In this document: one piece after another, positions 11,725 through 24,246 of the stretch
Position numbering within the stretch: the first letter of the stretch is position 1
How the letters are laid out: every line of letters starts with the position of its first letter
NCBI GenBank assembly: GCA_034620365.1
Contig: JAQGEQ010000380.1
Location: forward strand, 3,720,001-3,784,000
Source of the DNA: Pegea sp. RAD2-039
Lineage: Eukaryota > Chordata > Thaliacea > Salpida > Salpidae
Direction of reading: 5' to 3'
DNA length: 64,000 bases
Notes under the pieces: generated by a model
Told to the model about the DNA's origin: nothing
The model's database searches: none
What the model saw: the letters and a program-made list of their open reading frames with translations, nothing else
Program-made: the position numbers and the translations under genes

Positions 11725-14700
11725 ATGTCGCTTAATACAGCTGTTTGTAATAGAGTTGGTTTTTGGTTTAGCGAAAAAAAGAAAAAGAAACTTAGCTTTG
11801 AAAAACTATCAATCAGTTTCAAGTAAGCGAGCTTTTAAATTTCTTTAAAGTTTTAGTTTATGTAATTTAGTATATGAAAACTAATTAAAGAGCAAAACAA
11901 ACTGTTGTCATCAAAACTGTAATAAAATGATTTCGACATTTTTGTTAAAATTTTTTTATGTTGTTATAGAAAATATGGGTTAAAAGCAGTTGAAGTAAGT
12001 TTTAATATTAAAGTATAAATTCAAGCTAAACACTGTTGATGTACTTAATTATTTAAGTTATCATTTTTGATTTTGTATAACCCAAGTTATAAAAAAATAT
12101 TGATCATTAAACTTTCTAGATTGATGTAAAGAGCAGTATATATGAACAAGGACCGTTTGTTGCATTAATTCATAATTTTACAGAACTGATAATTGAATCA
12201 AAGAGTGGAAATAAATCTGCTGAAGATTTTCTTGTTCAATTGAGAGTACGTTTAAGAAAATTGTATATAAACTTCTAAACAATTAATTTAATTTCAGTCG
12301 TACATAGCTAAGCACCCTAAATTGATACTGGCAAACTCCTTGGATAAGATGGGCATTCTTTTAAGTCGCTATGAAACATATCAGTTGGTTAAAGAAACAA
12401 CAATTTGTTCCAAAGGTATCAATCATTACTTTTTACTTAAAGTTTTTGTTTAAATTTGTTTCTTTTATAATAGACAAGCTTGTTCATGTGCCTAACTTTG
12501 CTAAGTTGAGTAGTAAAAGTGTTGACGAGAATAGGAATCAGCTACATTCAGCAAAAGTTCAATATCCTTTCGGTAAGTGTCTCTTGCAGTTAATCAATTT
12601 AATTTTTGCAACATAAACAAGTAATATGAAGATTTAGGCATATTTATCTGCATGAAAACCCCTTTTTTAAGCTTTGTTTCTTCATAAGATTTTAATCAAT
12701 ACTTCTAGTTACTTTCATTTACTAGCTGCTGTTGATATACTCTACAAATAACTTTAATTACATTAAGTTGAAACTATCAGTTTGTTTATTATTCTATAAT
12801 GTATTTATACATGGTATTATAGCTTTGTAAATGACAATTACAATACCTTTTAACAAATACTTACATAAATTAAAACATTTTTGTAGCTTATGATTAATTT
12901 AACTTAAAAAAGTAATCTAAGTGTACTATTTTAGTAATAGATTATTTGAATATAAAATATAATTTTTATAATTTAATGAATTTTCAGTTTGTAAGAAGGA
13001 TTTCTCACATGGCTTTGAATCACATAAGGTAATTGTTATTTAACTTTCAATTGTACATCGTTACCTAACATTAAAATGTAAAAATTTGGAAGTATAGATA
13101 GTATTAGAACTATTATATAATCAACAAAACAGTCATTAATTCAACTAACATAATTCATTGAATCTTTTTTCTAGTTTAACATATACTTGATTTATATTAT
13201 TAGTTAAATAAAATCAGCTTTTACATAAAGTTTGAAAAGTATTAAATGAAACAAAATTGCTTATGTACAGATGAGCCTGATATTTAATGAAGAAGTTATT
13301 GGTGATATTGAACCTTCAAGTGTGGCTCAAACGTTTATAGATCATGATGCTTTGCTTTACAAGGTTTTATCAAAAGTTGTTATTATAATTACAGAGAACT
13401 TTTTACTAACACCTGATTTTTTATCGCACAGTCAAAACGATTAGTTTTTGTAAAAAAATCTAATCAAAAATTAACCAAAATTCTAAGAAACTTGCTTTTG
13501 GCTTGATAACAAACATACCCTTTAAGATATGTTTTAATACCAGCTTATATAATAAGCTACTGCAAACAACAAAACACTTAACTTATTTCATAATAAAGAT
13601 TAAATCTAAAAAAACATTTAAATAAGAGTTTTAGGCTGGTTATCTTATTCAAACTTTTCTATATGCTGTTATGTTATTAAATCAGCTAATAATATTATTC
13701 AAAGAAATTTTCTTAGCTTCATTTACTACTAAGTTATACTTATGTTTCTGTCAATATTTTTTACTTAGATATATGTCATTGGGGACAAATATTATATAGT
13801 AGAACGACCGTCTCTTCGAAACTTTGCCAAAAATTGTTACAAAGAAAACCAAACCATCTTCTTTCACACTCATGATATTTCTAAAGCTAAATCGTTAAGA
13901 CTTCAGCTAACTACGGTTTGTATATATTTTTATGAGTATGTCAAGTCTAATTCATTCAGTTGATTTTTCTTTTTGTGTTTCCAGTTATTTTGTAATTTTT
14001 ATTATTTAAGATATAGTTATACAAATGTTACTTTTATATTTTTATATTATTATGTTAACCAACGACTTTTTACTATAAAACTTAATTCTAAATTATCGAA
14101 AAGTTGCGAAGCTTTTATTATCTATTATGTCTAACTTTAGATTTTTACCTTTTAGTTTAAATAATAGTTTATTACTTTTATATCATAGATCACTATAGTT
14201 ATACATTTTTTATGAACTAATTCCATAACAATTTTAATTGAAACTAATATACATAGTTTTAATTTTATAAAGTAAAATAGAAAGTGAAAAGTAAGTAATT
14301 TTTTGTATATACTTTATATTAAAAAATTAACATAAATTTATTGCAGTTTATTTTTCAATTATAATATTTTTTAAATTTATTTAAACTTAGCTCATTATAA
14401 AATAAAAAACAAAGTTATTGAAACTATTATTAGCTGGATACTATAAAAAATACTCCAAAGACTATGATCAACGATTCCATCATGCAAAGACTCGTCAGTC
14501 AATTAAGTGATAAATTGAAGATGTCATTGTTTGGTATAGATGTTGTTGTTTGTCCCTCAACTTTCAAGCATTACATCATTGATGTAAACATCTTTCCAAG
14601 TAATTATAAAAATATTACAGTAACTTTGATGAATATCATCATTATACAGTTTGTAAAAAAATATTCATTATTTTGGTTTTTCTTAAATAAACTTATAAAA

Positions 14701-15034
14701 TTATTTTTAAGCTTTCTAAGAAACTTAATCCTCTCAACGATTTTCTTTTAACTGATTGAAACAATCTGATATTTTTTAGTTTTTACTATTTTGCAAACCA
14801 TCTTATGCTTTTGTTTATAATTTCATTTCCTTTATTTAAGTGATATCAACTATTTGTACAAATTTTTCAGGTTATGACGGTGTTAGTAATTATCTAGAAA
14901 AAATATCTGAATACATTTCTCAAAGAGTGCATGCTCTCGATGAAGGTATTCAGGAAATAAGTGATCTCCAGAAAAATGATTCCAAATTTGATCGTTTATC
15001 CTGTAAAGAAAAAAATAAGTATAATAACTACTGA
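11725..15034 (+). CDS. ITPK1: Inositol-tetrakisphosphate 1-kinase
   Basis: ATP-grasp kinase that phosphorylates inositol tri- and tetrakisphosphates in the route to higher inositol phosphates; cytosolic. Ten exons: 11725-11822, 11970-11994 (25 nt), 12120-12245, 12298-12415, 12474-12572, 12988-13028, 13271-13363, 13769-13915, 14434-14599, 14871-15034, all phase-consistent, about 358 residues. The N-terminal VGFWFSEKKKKKLSFE matches the human VGYWLSEKKIKKLNF region. YEQGPFVALIHNFTELI and the long ATP-grasp part follow, with LYKIYVIGDKYYIVERPSLRNF. The Mg-binding residues are present: Asp285 in SLFGIDVVV, Asp299 and Asn301 in YIIDVNIFPSYDGVS. It lacks the long C-terminal tail of the vertebrate enzyme, as expected for an invertebrate. 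An AATAAA follows at 15151. Identification is secure. Confidence 0.93.
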
Positions 15035-16111
15035 TTCAACTCAAATCGTTTCAAGTCTTTGCTGCGATTGTTAGCCTTTTACTTAATATTATCTAAGCTT
15101 GAATGAAATTTAATTACCATAAGGCTGGCAGATTCTTGTAAGAAATTTTCAATAAATTTAAGTAGTTTTCGAAATAATTTCATGGTATTTACAAAATGAT
15201 TTTACAATAGTATGTAGAAACTTAATTTTATTTCTCTAATTTAGAATGTTCTTTGACAATATCAAGTATTCTCACAAAATACTTTTTTGAACTTCAATGT
15301 TTTCTGATATTGCTTAAACAATTATTGCTTACAGTGTTTATTTTTATTTACAATAGTTATGTTAGAACTTTTTTCTTTTGTTTTTCTGCAGTTTTATTGT
15401 TTTAAGTTAACTATAAGAGCTGTAGCCAAGCTTTATGAATTTTAATCTAGTTAAACCACTGGGCAGAAGTATTTGTTGTTTACTTACAAATTTTATTAAA
15501 AAAAAGTCTAACATATCTTAAATTATGCAAACTTCAAACTTAAATTCAAATATTAATTGAAAAATAATTTTTTTGAGATAGATTTAAAGTATAAAATTTT
15601 ATATGGGGAAAATAATTTGAATTGGAAATACACCTTATCACATTTATAAAAAAATATAACAGACAATTTAGGGCAAGCGAGTCTGAAATTAAACACTTTA
15701 GACTAAAAATTATCAACAATTACCAGGTTTCAAAGAACTATTATCCTGAAGATCTTTTTATTTGTAAATGTTTATTTTAATATACTTTTTTAGGATTACT
15801 TTTTTAACTTTTACTTAAACTACTGTACATTAAAGACAAACAAAAATCTTAATAATTTGCAAACCTTTTTAGCCTTAAAACTAAACTGAATTAAGTTAAA
15901 ATTAATTCTAAAACAACCAACATATAGAATAAAAAAAACAACTGGCTTCATTTAATTTTTATGACTTTATATGGACATATTTTTAAAGAATTTGATTAAA
16001 GTACTAACCAAAAACAAGATTTTCACCAAAAATACATTAACAGCTTCAAATCATTGATCTGAATTGTGATTCACAACTTTAAGAAGGTAAAGAGTTCATC
16101 AGAATTCTGGA
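15035..16111. other. 3' UTR of ITPK1 and intergenic DNA
   Basis: Contains the AATAAA at 15151-15156 that probably ends the ITPK1 transcript. The rest is AT-rich with no gene recognised. Confidence 0.4.
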
Positions 16112-16300
16112 TCAGTACTCTTTCTGATTTCTGCATCTCTTTTTGAAAAAATTTTCATTTGGTTTCAAACTATTTGAACTATTTTCATCAGCAACATTAG
16201 ATTTTGTACGATTCTTTTCAATGGCTTGCTTGAGAAATTCTTTCAGCAAACCTTTGGTTTTGCACTGTGTTTGGATTTTATTAGCATTTAGAGACTCCAT
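16112..16300 (-). CDS. Small ORF, unknown
   Basis: 62-residue open frame beginning MESLNANKIQTQCKTKGLL and ending RCRNQKEY. It is charged and probably helical in the first half (LLKEFLKQAIEKN), with an Asn/Ser-rich middle. No family is recognised. A possible donor (GTACTG) just before the stop means it could be the first exon of a longer gene whose other exons I did not find. Confidence 0.3.
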   Translation of the reverse strand: MESLNANKIQTQCKTKGLLKEFLKQAIEKNRTKSNVADENSSNSLKPNENFFKKRCRNQKEY

Positions 16301-18498
16301 TATTTTATAGCACCTATATTAAACAAAATTGTATCTCAATTAAAAACTAAAAGAAATTTTATAAACTTTCTTTTTCATAAAAAACTAATTAGGTTAAAAA
16401 AAAGATTATAAAAATAAATTGCTGTTTATAAGAGCTAGTAAGCATTGCCAAATATCTTTTAACAACTTTGTAAAATTTTTTCATTAGTATCTAAAGAATT
16501 TTCATAAATTTTTAAAGTAAAAATGAAATTCATAAAAATAATTAAAATTTGGTAAACAAAATTTAAATTTAAACGCCAATCAAATCATAAGTAAATACTA
16601 CTTTGTAAAAAAACTAAGAAATAGCTTAAGATAAAACTAAATACATAAAATAATCGACTTTTTAAGTAAGAGTATAAGAACTTAATGAAGTTACTTAGTT
16701 TTCTTTAAATAAAGTTCTTGATAATCATTACTTTAACTAAAATTCTCTTGAAAAACAGACTAAATATTTAAAATATTTTATTAATAACTTTCGTTTAAAA
16801 TAGAACTAAAAAAATATTTTTGTTTAAATTTTCTCAGCTAACATTTAACTGAATAAAAGTTTATCTGAAAAAAATTATCCACAAAAATTGTGAGAAAATC
16901 ATACAAAAAAAAGCAACAAATTAAAGTAAAACCCAAAGTAAACAAACAACATTTTTTTAGTTTTTCCTTCTAAAGTTCATGAATAAGTATTATTGTTATT
17001 AAACAAAAATATTTATATTTTTAAACTCATTTAGAGAACGAAAATTAAACATATAGTAATAATATCAGATTGAAAATGTTCATTAAATTGGCTGCAAAAC
17101 ACCAAGAAAATTAAAAGTTTTATTTACAATTCGAACAGTAGCAAAATACTCAACTTTAAGTACATTAGCGGTGTAATATCATTCATAGTTTCCTATACAA
17201 GCTGATCTATAAATAGTTGAAATGACTCAAGCTCTTAGAAAACTTTTTGTATTTTAATTTTTTAGTTAGAAATCTGTCAATTTGAAAAAGTAATAAAAAA
17301 CTTACTTATTTTTTTTAATCAATATTTTTTTCAAAATTTCTGAACTTTAAACTTTTTTTTACAAAGTTAGCATTGAAATTGAGTTGAGTAATGTTAAAGG
17401 CTCTTAATGTTTTATTTATTGATATTTATATACAATATATAAACTAATTATATAATTCCTAATTTAATCTTTTAAAAACAAATAAAATGGTTAATGTTTT
17501 TTTCACTAAGGTTATTATAAATATCAAAAATTATAATCAAATTATAAACTTAGATATCAAACTCGTTATAGCTGACTAGTAGAAGCTATGAAAAATTAAA
17601 TATCTTAATGCTAGCTAAATTTGTGAAATATCTTTCGAGTCTAATATTTCAAATCAATCTCAATTTTAGTTCGACTGTTACAAACCAGCTTATTTAAATT
17701 TGATATCCACGAAAAATTACTTTTCAAACAGAAACACAGTTACCGACCAATTTTCTACTGAAAGTGTTATCATATATCAGTAGCACACAAAAATATTTAT
17801 ACCATTAAAATATACTCCTGATTGAGTTTCTTCATATTTAAAAAAATAAAAAGTTATTATTAATAAAGTGACCAATTAGGCAAGATTTCATCGAAGGTTG
17901 TGAGATTTACTATTAAACGAAAAATTATCATTCAAAATATCATATCAAAATTTTATTTGTATTAAAACAGGAAAAATTGCAAAAGTTACTTAAAGTATTG
18001 TTTAAAAATAAAGTTTTTAAAGTTTGTTAAAAAAAGTTTGAAAAGATTAAAAGAATTGACTTAACTCAGATAAACATCAGATTCATTTATTTTAAGTGGA
18101 AGGTGACTATAAAATGTACAAATTGATAAAAGTACTAAATTGAAATTTTCATCTACGAAGTTTACACAGAAAGAATTATAAGGTTGTGGCACTATATCAG
18201 TTGAAAACAATAAAAGCATTTTTGTATCTTAAATTTAATCTATTGTTTTGATTTATTTTGATAAATTCATAGCTTAAGGAGCTGTTATGTTTGAAGTAAG
18301 AAGTGAAATGTGATATCAAACCAGAAGAAAGAAACAAAAACCACATAATATAAATATATCAAAAAAATAACTAAGCAAGTCTGCTTAGAAATTAAAGTCG
18401 AAACTAATAACAGATATCAAACAGCTTCGAAGGGATTTCCGAAAATAGCCAATAATATAACAACAAATAAAACAAAAAAGTTTGTCATTTGCCTTTCT
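16301..18498. other. Intergenic, AT-rich
   Basis: About 2.2 kb with no coding, RNA or repeat structure that I can support. A TTTATT at 18252-18257 (AATAAA on the minus strand) could serve as poly(A) signal for KCMF1. Confidence 0.4.
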
Positions 18499-19479
18499 TC
18501 ACGCATCACCAGAATCACTATCTTCATTGAAAGTATTTTTAGTTTTTAATTTCAATTTTGAAGATTTGTCTTTGCTACAAAAAGAGCTTTGAGTTTTTGA
18601 ATAAATTTTAGTTGAACTGTTCATCAGAGATACGAGTAACTCTTGAACAAATAAACTCTTGTCAATAAGAAAAGCTGAATCAGCTTTGAAAGTTGAAAAA
18701 TCTTTCAATAGCTCATCAGTAAGCAAATATTGCTTCAAATCACTGTCTGTTGAGTTTTTAGTAGTTTTAAACTCTGGTAAAGGTTCATTTCGTACCTGAT
18801 CCTTCGATTCTAAGGTATTTAAAGATATTTCTTTTAAATTACTTCTGTTAAAACAACATATATTAGAGAATTCGTTTAAATCGTCCCATTGTTTTCGTTC
18901 GTGACATGATAAACTTTTACGATTATAAAAAACCCCTTTATCTTTTTGATTTTCACAATTAGAACGAAAATTACTGAATGAGAAAATAGTAAAGTATGAA
19001 GCAGTTTGCTGTTTTGTAACTCCACTTTCTACACCTTCACACGTGTCTTTTGGGTTTATTTGGAGATTACGACTTTTTATGTGATCGTTGTTTAGATGAA
19101 ACAACAAGTTTTCTGTTACTAAAGTCTCAGCAAAAGGAGGAGATGCACATATAGGACACAATACTTCTGATCTGTCATTATCATGATCACTTTTGATATG
19201 CTGCTGAAGCAACATCTCAGTAAAGCCTAGCTCTCCACAAAATGGACAAACAAATGATGGAGGTTGTTCATAAGAAGTTTTTTCACCTTCGTAATAAAGA
19301 GTAAAATCTTCTTGTGTTAAAATACCTTGCATAGGGTGTGAGTGAGGGCAGGGACCAGTATCGTTAGGAAAGCATTTATCACACAAGTCAAAATCAGTAC
19401 AAACTAAACATTTATATCTGATTCCAGAAAAGTTTTTACTCTTACAATTACGACATTCAATATTTTGGTGAACCGACAT
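18499..19479 (-). CDS. KCMF1: E3 ubiquitin ligase KCMF1-like
   Basis: Intronless ORF of 326 residues. KCMF1 is a ZZ-finger ubiquitin ligase, in mammals acting with UBR4 in N-degron and lysosomal quality control. In order: a ZZ zinc finger at residues about 5-55 (ECRNCKSKNFSGIRYKCLVC, DFDLCDKCF, then a His pair in CPHSHPMQ), the conserved linker ILTQEDFTLYYEG, then two Di19-type fingers (FVCPFCGELGFTEMLLQQH and LCPICASPPFAE to LFHLNNDH). The middle is Ser/Asn-rich and unconserved. The conserved C-terminal helix is present as LIDKSLFVQELLVSLM, matching human DRSLFVQELLLS. It is shorter than the human protein (381 residues). The lack of introns is unusual beside its intron-rich neighbours and could mean a retrocopy, although the frame is fully open. 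Confidence 0.92.
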   Translation of the reverse strand: MSVHQNIECRNCKSKNFSGIRYKCLVCTDFDLCDKCFPNDTGPCPHSHPMQGILTQEDFTLYYEGEKTSYEQPPSFVCPFCGELGFTEMLLQQHIKSDHDNDRSEVLCPICASPPFAETLVTENLLFHLNNDHIKSRNLQINPKDTCEGVESGVTKQQTASYFTIFSFSNFRSNCENQKDKGVFYNRKSLSCHERKQWDDLNEFSNICCFNRSNLKEISLNTLESKDQVRNEPLPEFKTTKNSTDSDLKQYLLTDELLKDFSTFKADSAFLIDKSLFVQELLVSLMNSSTKIYSKTQSSFCSKDKSSKLKLKTKNTFNEDSDSGDA

Positions 19480-20540
19480 TTTCTGTACTTTGTATTTTCT
19501 AATTTTCTTTAGTTATAAATCAACAATATCATGTAAATAAAAAAAAAACTGATATCGATCTAATTGTAAAAAAGATCATAAACATGTTTATATGAATGAT
19601 TCAAATTAAAAAGTTTCTATTTAAGTTCTACAAAACTACTTTAATTACAAAGTATCTAAATTAAAGATAAAATGTATTAAAGTTGTTATACACGTAATTA
19701 AAAACTACAACAGGAAACTTTAAAAAACAAAATACCAGTTAAAAGCAGGATACAAAATCTCAAAAATAACTTTTAATGCAAGTTTTTAAAGGTTTTATTT
19801 CAAGTTTACGGCAAAAATTAGATATTATAGCAAAATTTTCAAAAAGCAACCACAAAAAACTTGAAGAAATTCTTAGTATTTTTTTGTTATATTTTTTAAA
19901 TAAAAACCATATAAAAACATTACAAGCTAATTTTCTATTTGCAAATAGTCGAATACATAAGGAATAAAGAAGTTAAATCAAAATTTGTTAGAAAAAACCA
20001 ACTTTAATTTTTTTAAAATAAACATACAAACAATACTTTCAGGAATAGAAAAAGTAAAAATATAACAAATATGCTTAAACAGTAACTTATTTGTAAATAA
20101 CAAGTTTATAATTTAAAAAATTAAGCCTAGCAGAAAATATCAACTCTTTTTACTCATCTAAAAAATGAAAGCAAAACAAAAGATGTAAAACAAAATTAAA
20201 TGAACAGTAAAGTGTGTGGTAAATTATCTAAGGCAGCCAAAAACGCTTTTTAAATGTTAATTTTGTAACCTTTAAAGCCTCTTTTATACATATTACAGTA
20301 AAACTGCCTCGTTGTTTTATTTATAGTTAATAAAATTCACATTTTATATCTAATACCAATAAACCATTTATTTTTTGTTTCCAATCATTAAAATGTTTCA
20401 GCTCATCTTTTTTGGTCAATCAAATTATATATTTCCTTTTTCACCGTTTTCTCATTATACTCTTTGCTTTTAAATTGGTAAAGTTAGTACCGATACATGT
20501 TGTAATAAACATATAAATTTATAGGGTTGATACAGCCTCT
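19480..20540. other. Intergenic, upstream of KCMF1
   Basis: AT-rich DNA holding the KCMF1 promoter on the minus strand. No other gene seen. Confidence 0.4.
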
Positions 20541-21840
20541 TTCTTAACTCTAAAGATAATTTGGTGATAGTGTAGACTTCTTGTGTTGATGAAATATAAA
20601 AGTTCAAAAGAAGACCTATTAGTATTTTGCTCTAATATTTATGTATTCAACGCGTGGCTGCGAGTTACAAATTCAACAGTGCTTATAGCGAACAAAAATC
20701 TAGTGTTATGAGCAAAGAGATAATTGAAAGGTCTTAGGTATTTACAATTTAAGATTAATTCAGAAAGAATAGAAACACTGTAAAGGCGTAAATGTTAAAA
20801 CAAAAATTATGAATAAAAAACTTAATATGACAAATAGAAGAAAACAGTGATGAACCTGGCAGTGTTACATATCACTTGTTAAGGAAAACTACTTAAATTT
20901 TGTTTGTTATCAACATTTTAGAAGATGTGATAAAATTTGATGTAGTGATGGAATCGGGAAAAAAATTCCAAACTTTGGTTACCTTGTTAAAAAAGCTACT
21001 ACTGCACTGGGTGTTATTAAAGTTGTTGAACGGTTTTATTTTGAGTAAAGAGTCTTTGAGGAAGTATCAAAGATTGCGATCTTTAAATTATTCTATGAAA
21101 CTAAGATGGCCACAGTCATTAATAGTTTTAAATAGTACAACATGGTCAGAAAAAAAGGCGTCGATATTTTAAGGATTGAGTATTTAGCTTAAAGAGGCAG
21201 TCTTCGTTTGAGGAAAAAGGTACGCCACATCTAAAAAAGCTTTCCTGATGAATGATTTGCAGATGGATTCAATCTTTGTAATATCTTTTTTGAAGTGAGG
21301 ACTCTATACAGAAGAGTTCAGCTCTGATATAAGACAGATGTAGAAAAAGTTTTAATAATGTCCAAATATTTCTTATCTAAAAAGATGTGAGAGTTGGGTG
21401 TGAAGTTCCAAATTTCTTAGGTGTTACAATTGAAGATTAATACAAAAAGAATAGAAATATTGTTGTAGAGGCATAGATAAGTTTGTAATGTTATTGATAC
21501 AATTATCAAAGAGAAGAAGGCCAATGATGTTGACTTTGAGAACACTCTTTTAGAAAATTCAAGAAAAATTGAACGAGTTATTATGACTTTATGGTGGTAT
21601 GGATAATCTGGAGTTTAATTTTGATTTACAAAATTTAAATTTAAAGCTACTGTTACAAATCTTAATTTCCTTATAGTCGTGCCATTTATTAACTTCAGTT
21701 TCACATTCCTTAAGCTTATAGTTTGAGTAGCTATTGAAATTAGAACAGAATTGACTAACATATTGTTATAAATGATGAAAGCAAACTGTAAAAGCTGTAA
21801 AATTATCAATAGAAATTTGACTAAGGCAAATTATCAGGCT
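20541..21840 (+). repeat. Decayed repeat, perhaps an old LINE
   Basis: This stretch has fewer poly-A and poly-T runs than its surroundings, and plus-strand frames give short protein-like runs broken by many stops (for example YLVKKATTALGVIKVVERFY near 20980, and EEVSKIAIFKLFYETKMAT near 21060). The last run is reminiscent of the region after the reverse transcriptase domain in LINE proteins, but weakly. Two related segments, 20733-20796 and 21416-21490, share the core AAGATTAATNCANAAAGAAT. Family unknown. Confidence 0.25.
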
Positions 21841-24246
21841 ATCGTCTGGTTTACAGAATACAGTTGTTGGAAAAAACTAAACTTAAAGCTAACCAACTAA
21901 AATTGAGTAATTATATGGCAATGCAACTTATTGAACGTATATCGATTTACCAATTCGGCCAAAATCTTTCAAATTTAAACAGTTTGATGCAATACTCGTT
22001 GGTCTCAACAATTTTGTGGTTTTAAATGATACAAAAGAATTATTTTTTCTTAGGGAGGATTCTTGTCAAACTTCAAGATCTAGCATGAAATTCTTACGTT
22101 GTTAGCTTAAATGTTAAATATAATGTCATGACAAAAGCAAGATTATTTTTACTTTAAATTCCCAATAAATCTGTCAATATTAATTGCATTCCTTTTTTCA
22201 TAAATATTGCAATCAAGATAAATATAACTTATAGTTAAAATATGTTTTTTCTACAATCAGCAGTATTTGTATGATTAATAAGTTATCAACTATTATTTTG
22301 ATTCACTTTATTCTTTAATATTTTCTTTTCTTGTCATGTGTACAAATTTCGTTTTTATCTGCAGAACAAATCAACCAAACGATTATTGTTTTATCATTTT
22401 AGTAATCATGTCTGATAAGCCTAGTAATCTTATAATTCATTTTTAAACTGAATCAATTATAAGATGAATAGATCTTCAGCTTTATAGAACTTATGATTTT
22501 TTTTCTTTATTTTATAAACGTTTTTTAGTTAATCATTTATTAATAAAAGTAAATATATAGAGAAATAGTGAAATATTAATTTTAGGAATATTTATCGCAC
22601 ATAAATTTTTTATAATTTTAGTGATGTTTTCAAAATAAAAGAACTTTTTACAGATAGTTAGCTGAACAGGTAGTAATAAATACTAATTTAGTGAAACTAA
22701 TTTACAAAAGCTGAAATTTTGAATAAACTTAAACTTTTTATTCAGGAGTGTTACAACCAAAACTCCATCAGTAAGTTAAACAAAAGTTTTTTCCACAAGT
22801 TAAGATTTTACAAAACAAAGAATTTTATAAGAAATAACTAGAAAACAGAACTTAATAATTAAACTTAGATATTTATATAAGAAAAATCAGTACTTTAAAA
22901 ACTGCTGCTCCTCATCTTTAACTTACAATATGAATTAAGCTTTAATTTAGCTTCAAGTTAGGATCTTCTGAAATAATTGTTTTTTTTTATCCTGGGTTAT
23001 AGTAGATGGATATCTCAAATCTATTAGCTATTACTTAAATAGCTATCTCATTGATACTACTAAGAAGTTGTTAATTTAATTACTATAAAATACTCTATTT
23101 TGGATTCCTCTTTCAAACATCTTTACACATTAGAACAGTTCTAAAAAAGCTTGGAATATGCCAAAAATGCAATTGGATGTTGCTGCAATCACCAAGACGC
23201 TCTTATAAAAAACGATAAGCTCTAAGATCTATATCACTTGATTTATCTCATATTACATCTAAGAGGTCATTTGTTATGTCAGTATAAATGTATATTGAGT
23301 ACTATAGACAAAGTATTTTGTTTTATTTATAAAGTAATAAGACGAAATATTAATACTGTTAAAAATCATTTGGTTCATCTAGCTTCAATAAATTAGTTAT
23401 AAAAATAAAATTAAATAGTTAAATACAAAAAGTATATATTCGCTTATCACAAATGTAAACGACAAAACTACATTAGATAATCGTTTCTTTAGAAAATTCA
23501 CGTATTTTTAGTATACCTGTTAGAATTTTTGAGGCAGTAAAAGTTTTTGTAGAACAAGCAAGTTGCAAGCATCTTCGACCACAGGCTTGATGGTATAAGT
23601 CGAAAAGTATTACAAGTTTTGGGGACAAAGCGTTTTTCACTTGTTAGTAGTATCAAAATTAGTAAGTGTAATAGAAGTAGATCATAAAGTATTTTTAGAC
23701 AAATTCCTGAAACTATTTCAAAGATTTCAAAAATGTTAACTAATAAATTTATATGCATGTATTTTCAAACTAATGTAAAACGTTGAAGTTTTAAAAACAT
23801 ACAAAAAGTTCCAATCGTATTTTTTCGGTTAATAAAAAGAATAGGTATAAGTCACTAAGCCATTCAATTTTAGTATTTAGCATTTCCATTATGATTATCT
23901 ATTATTTACAATTTCCTGTATGATAAGCAAGCATTAATATTCAAGTATGATATTCAAGTGATAGTATTCGAATGCTTTATTCATTAGTTTATTTTCATTG
24001 CAAAGTTTAATTGCTTTCTTTGTATTATAATTTTCTTGAATTAGAAATATTTAATTCTAAAGAAAGAAAACATAATTATCTTAGATCAATTCTTTGAACA
24101 ACCATTAAGATTTATGTTTCTTCAACTTTTGTTTACATTCTCAAAACTTAATAAAGTAAAACATTTTTGACAACAGACATTTTGTTTCAAAAACACTTTT
24201 ATTTACAATATTTGTTAATGTTTACAAGATTTCTTGTAAAAATAAA
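21841..24246. other. Intergenic, nothing recognised
   Basis: AT-rich DNA with scattered short ORFs that have no protein-like pattern. It includes the DECR2 promoter at its right end. Confidence 0.4.

Noticed and set aside
12474-12616. ORF starting at 12371 and running past 12572
   Set aside because: It mixes ITPK1 exon and intron sequence; the spliced phases give the right protein.
23498-23758. Minus-strand ORF of 86 residues rich in Leu and Ile
   Set aside because: Hydrophobic runs of this kind arise by chance in AT-rich DNA; no start context, homology or neighbours to support it.
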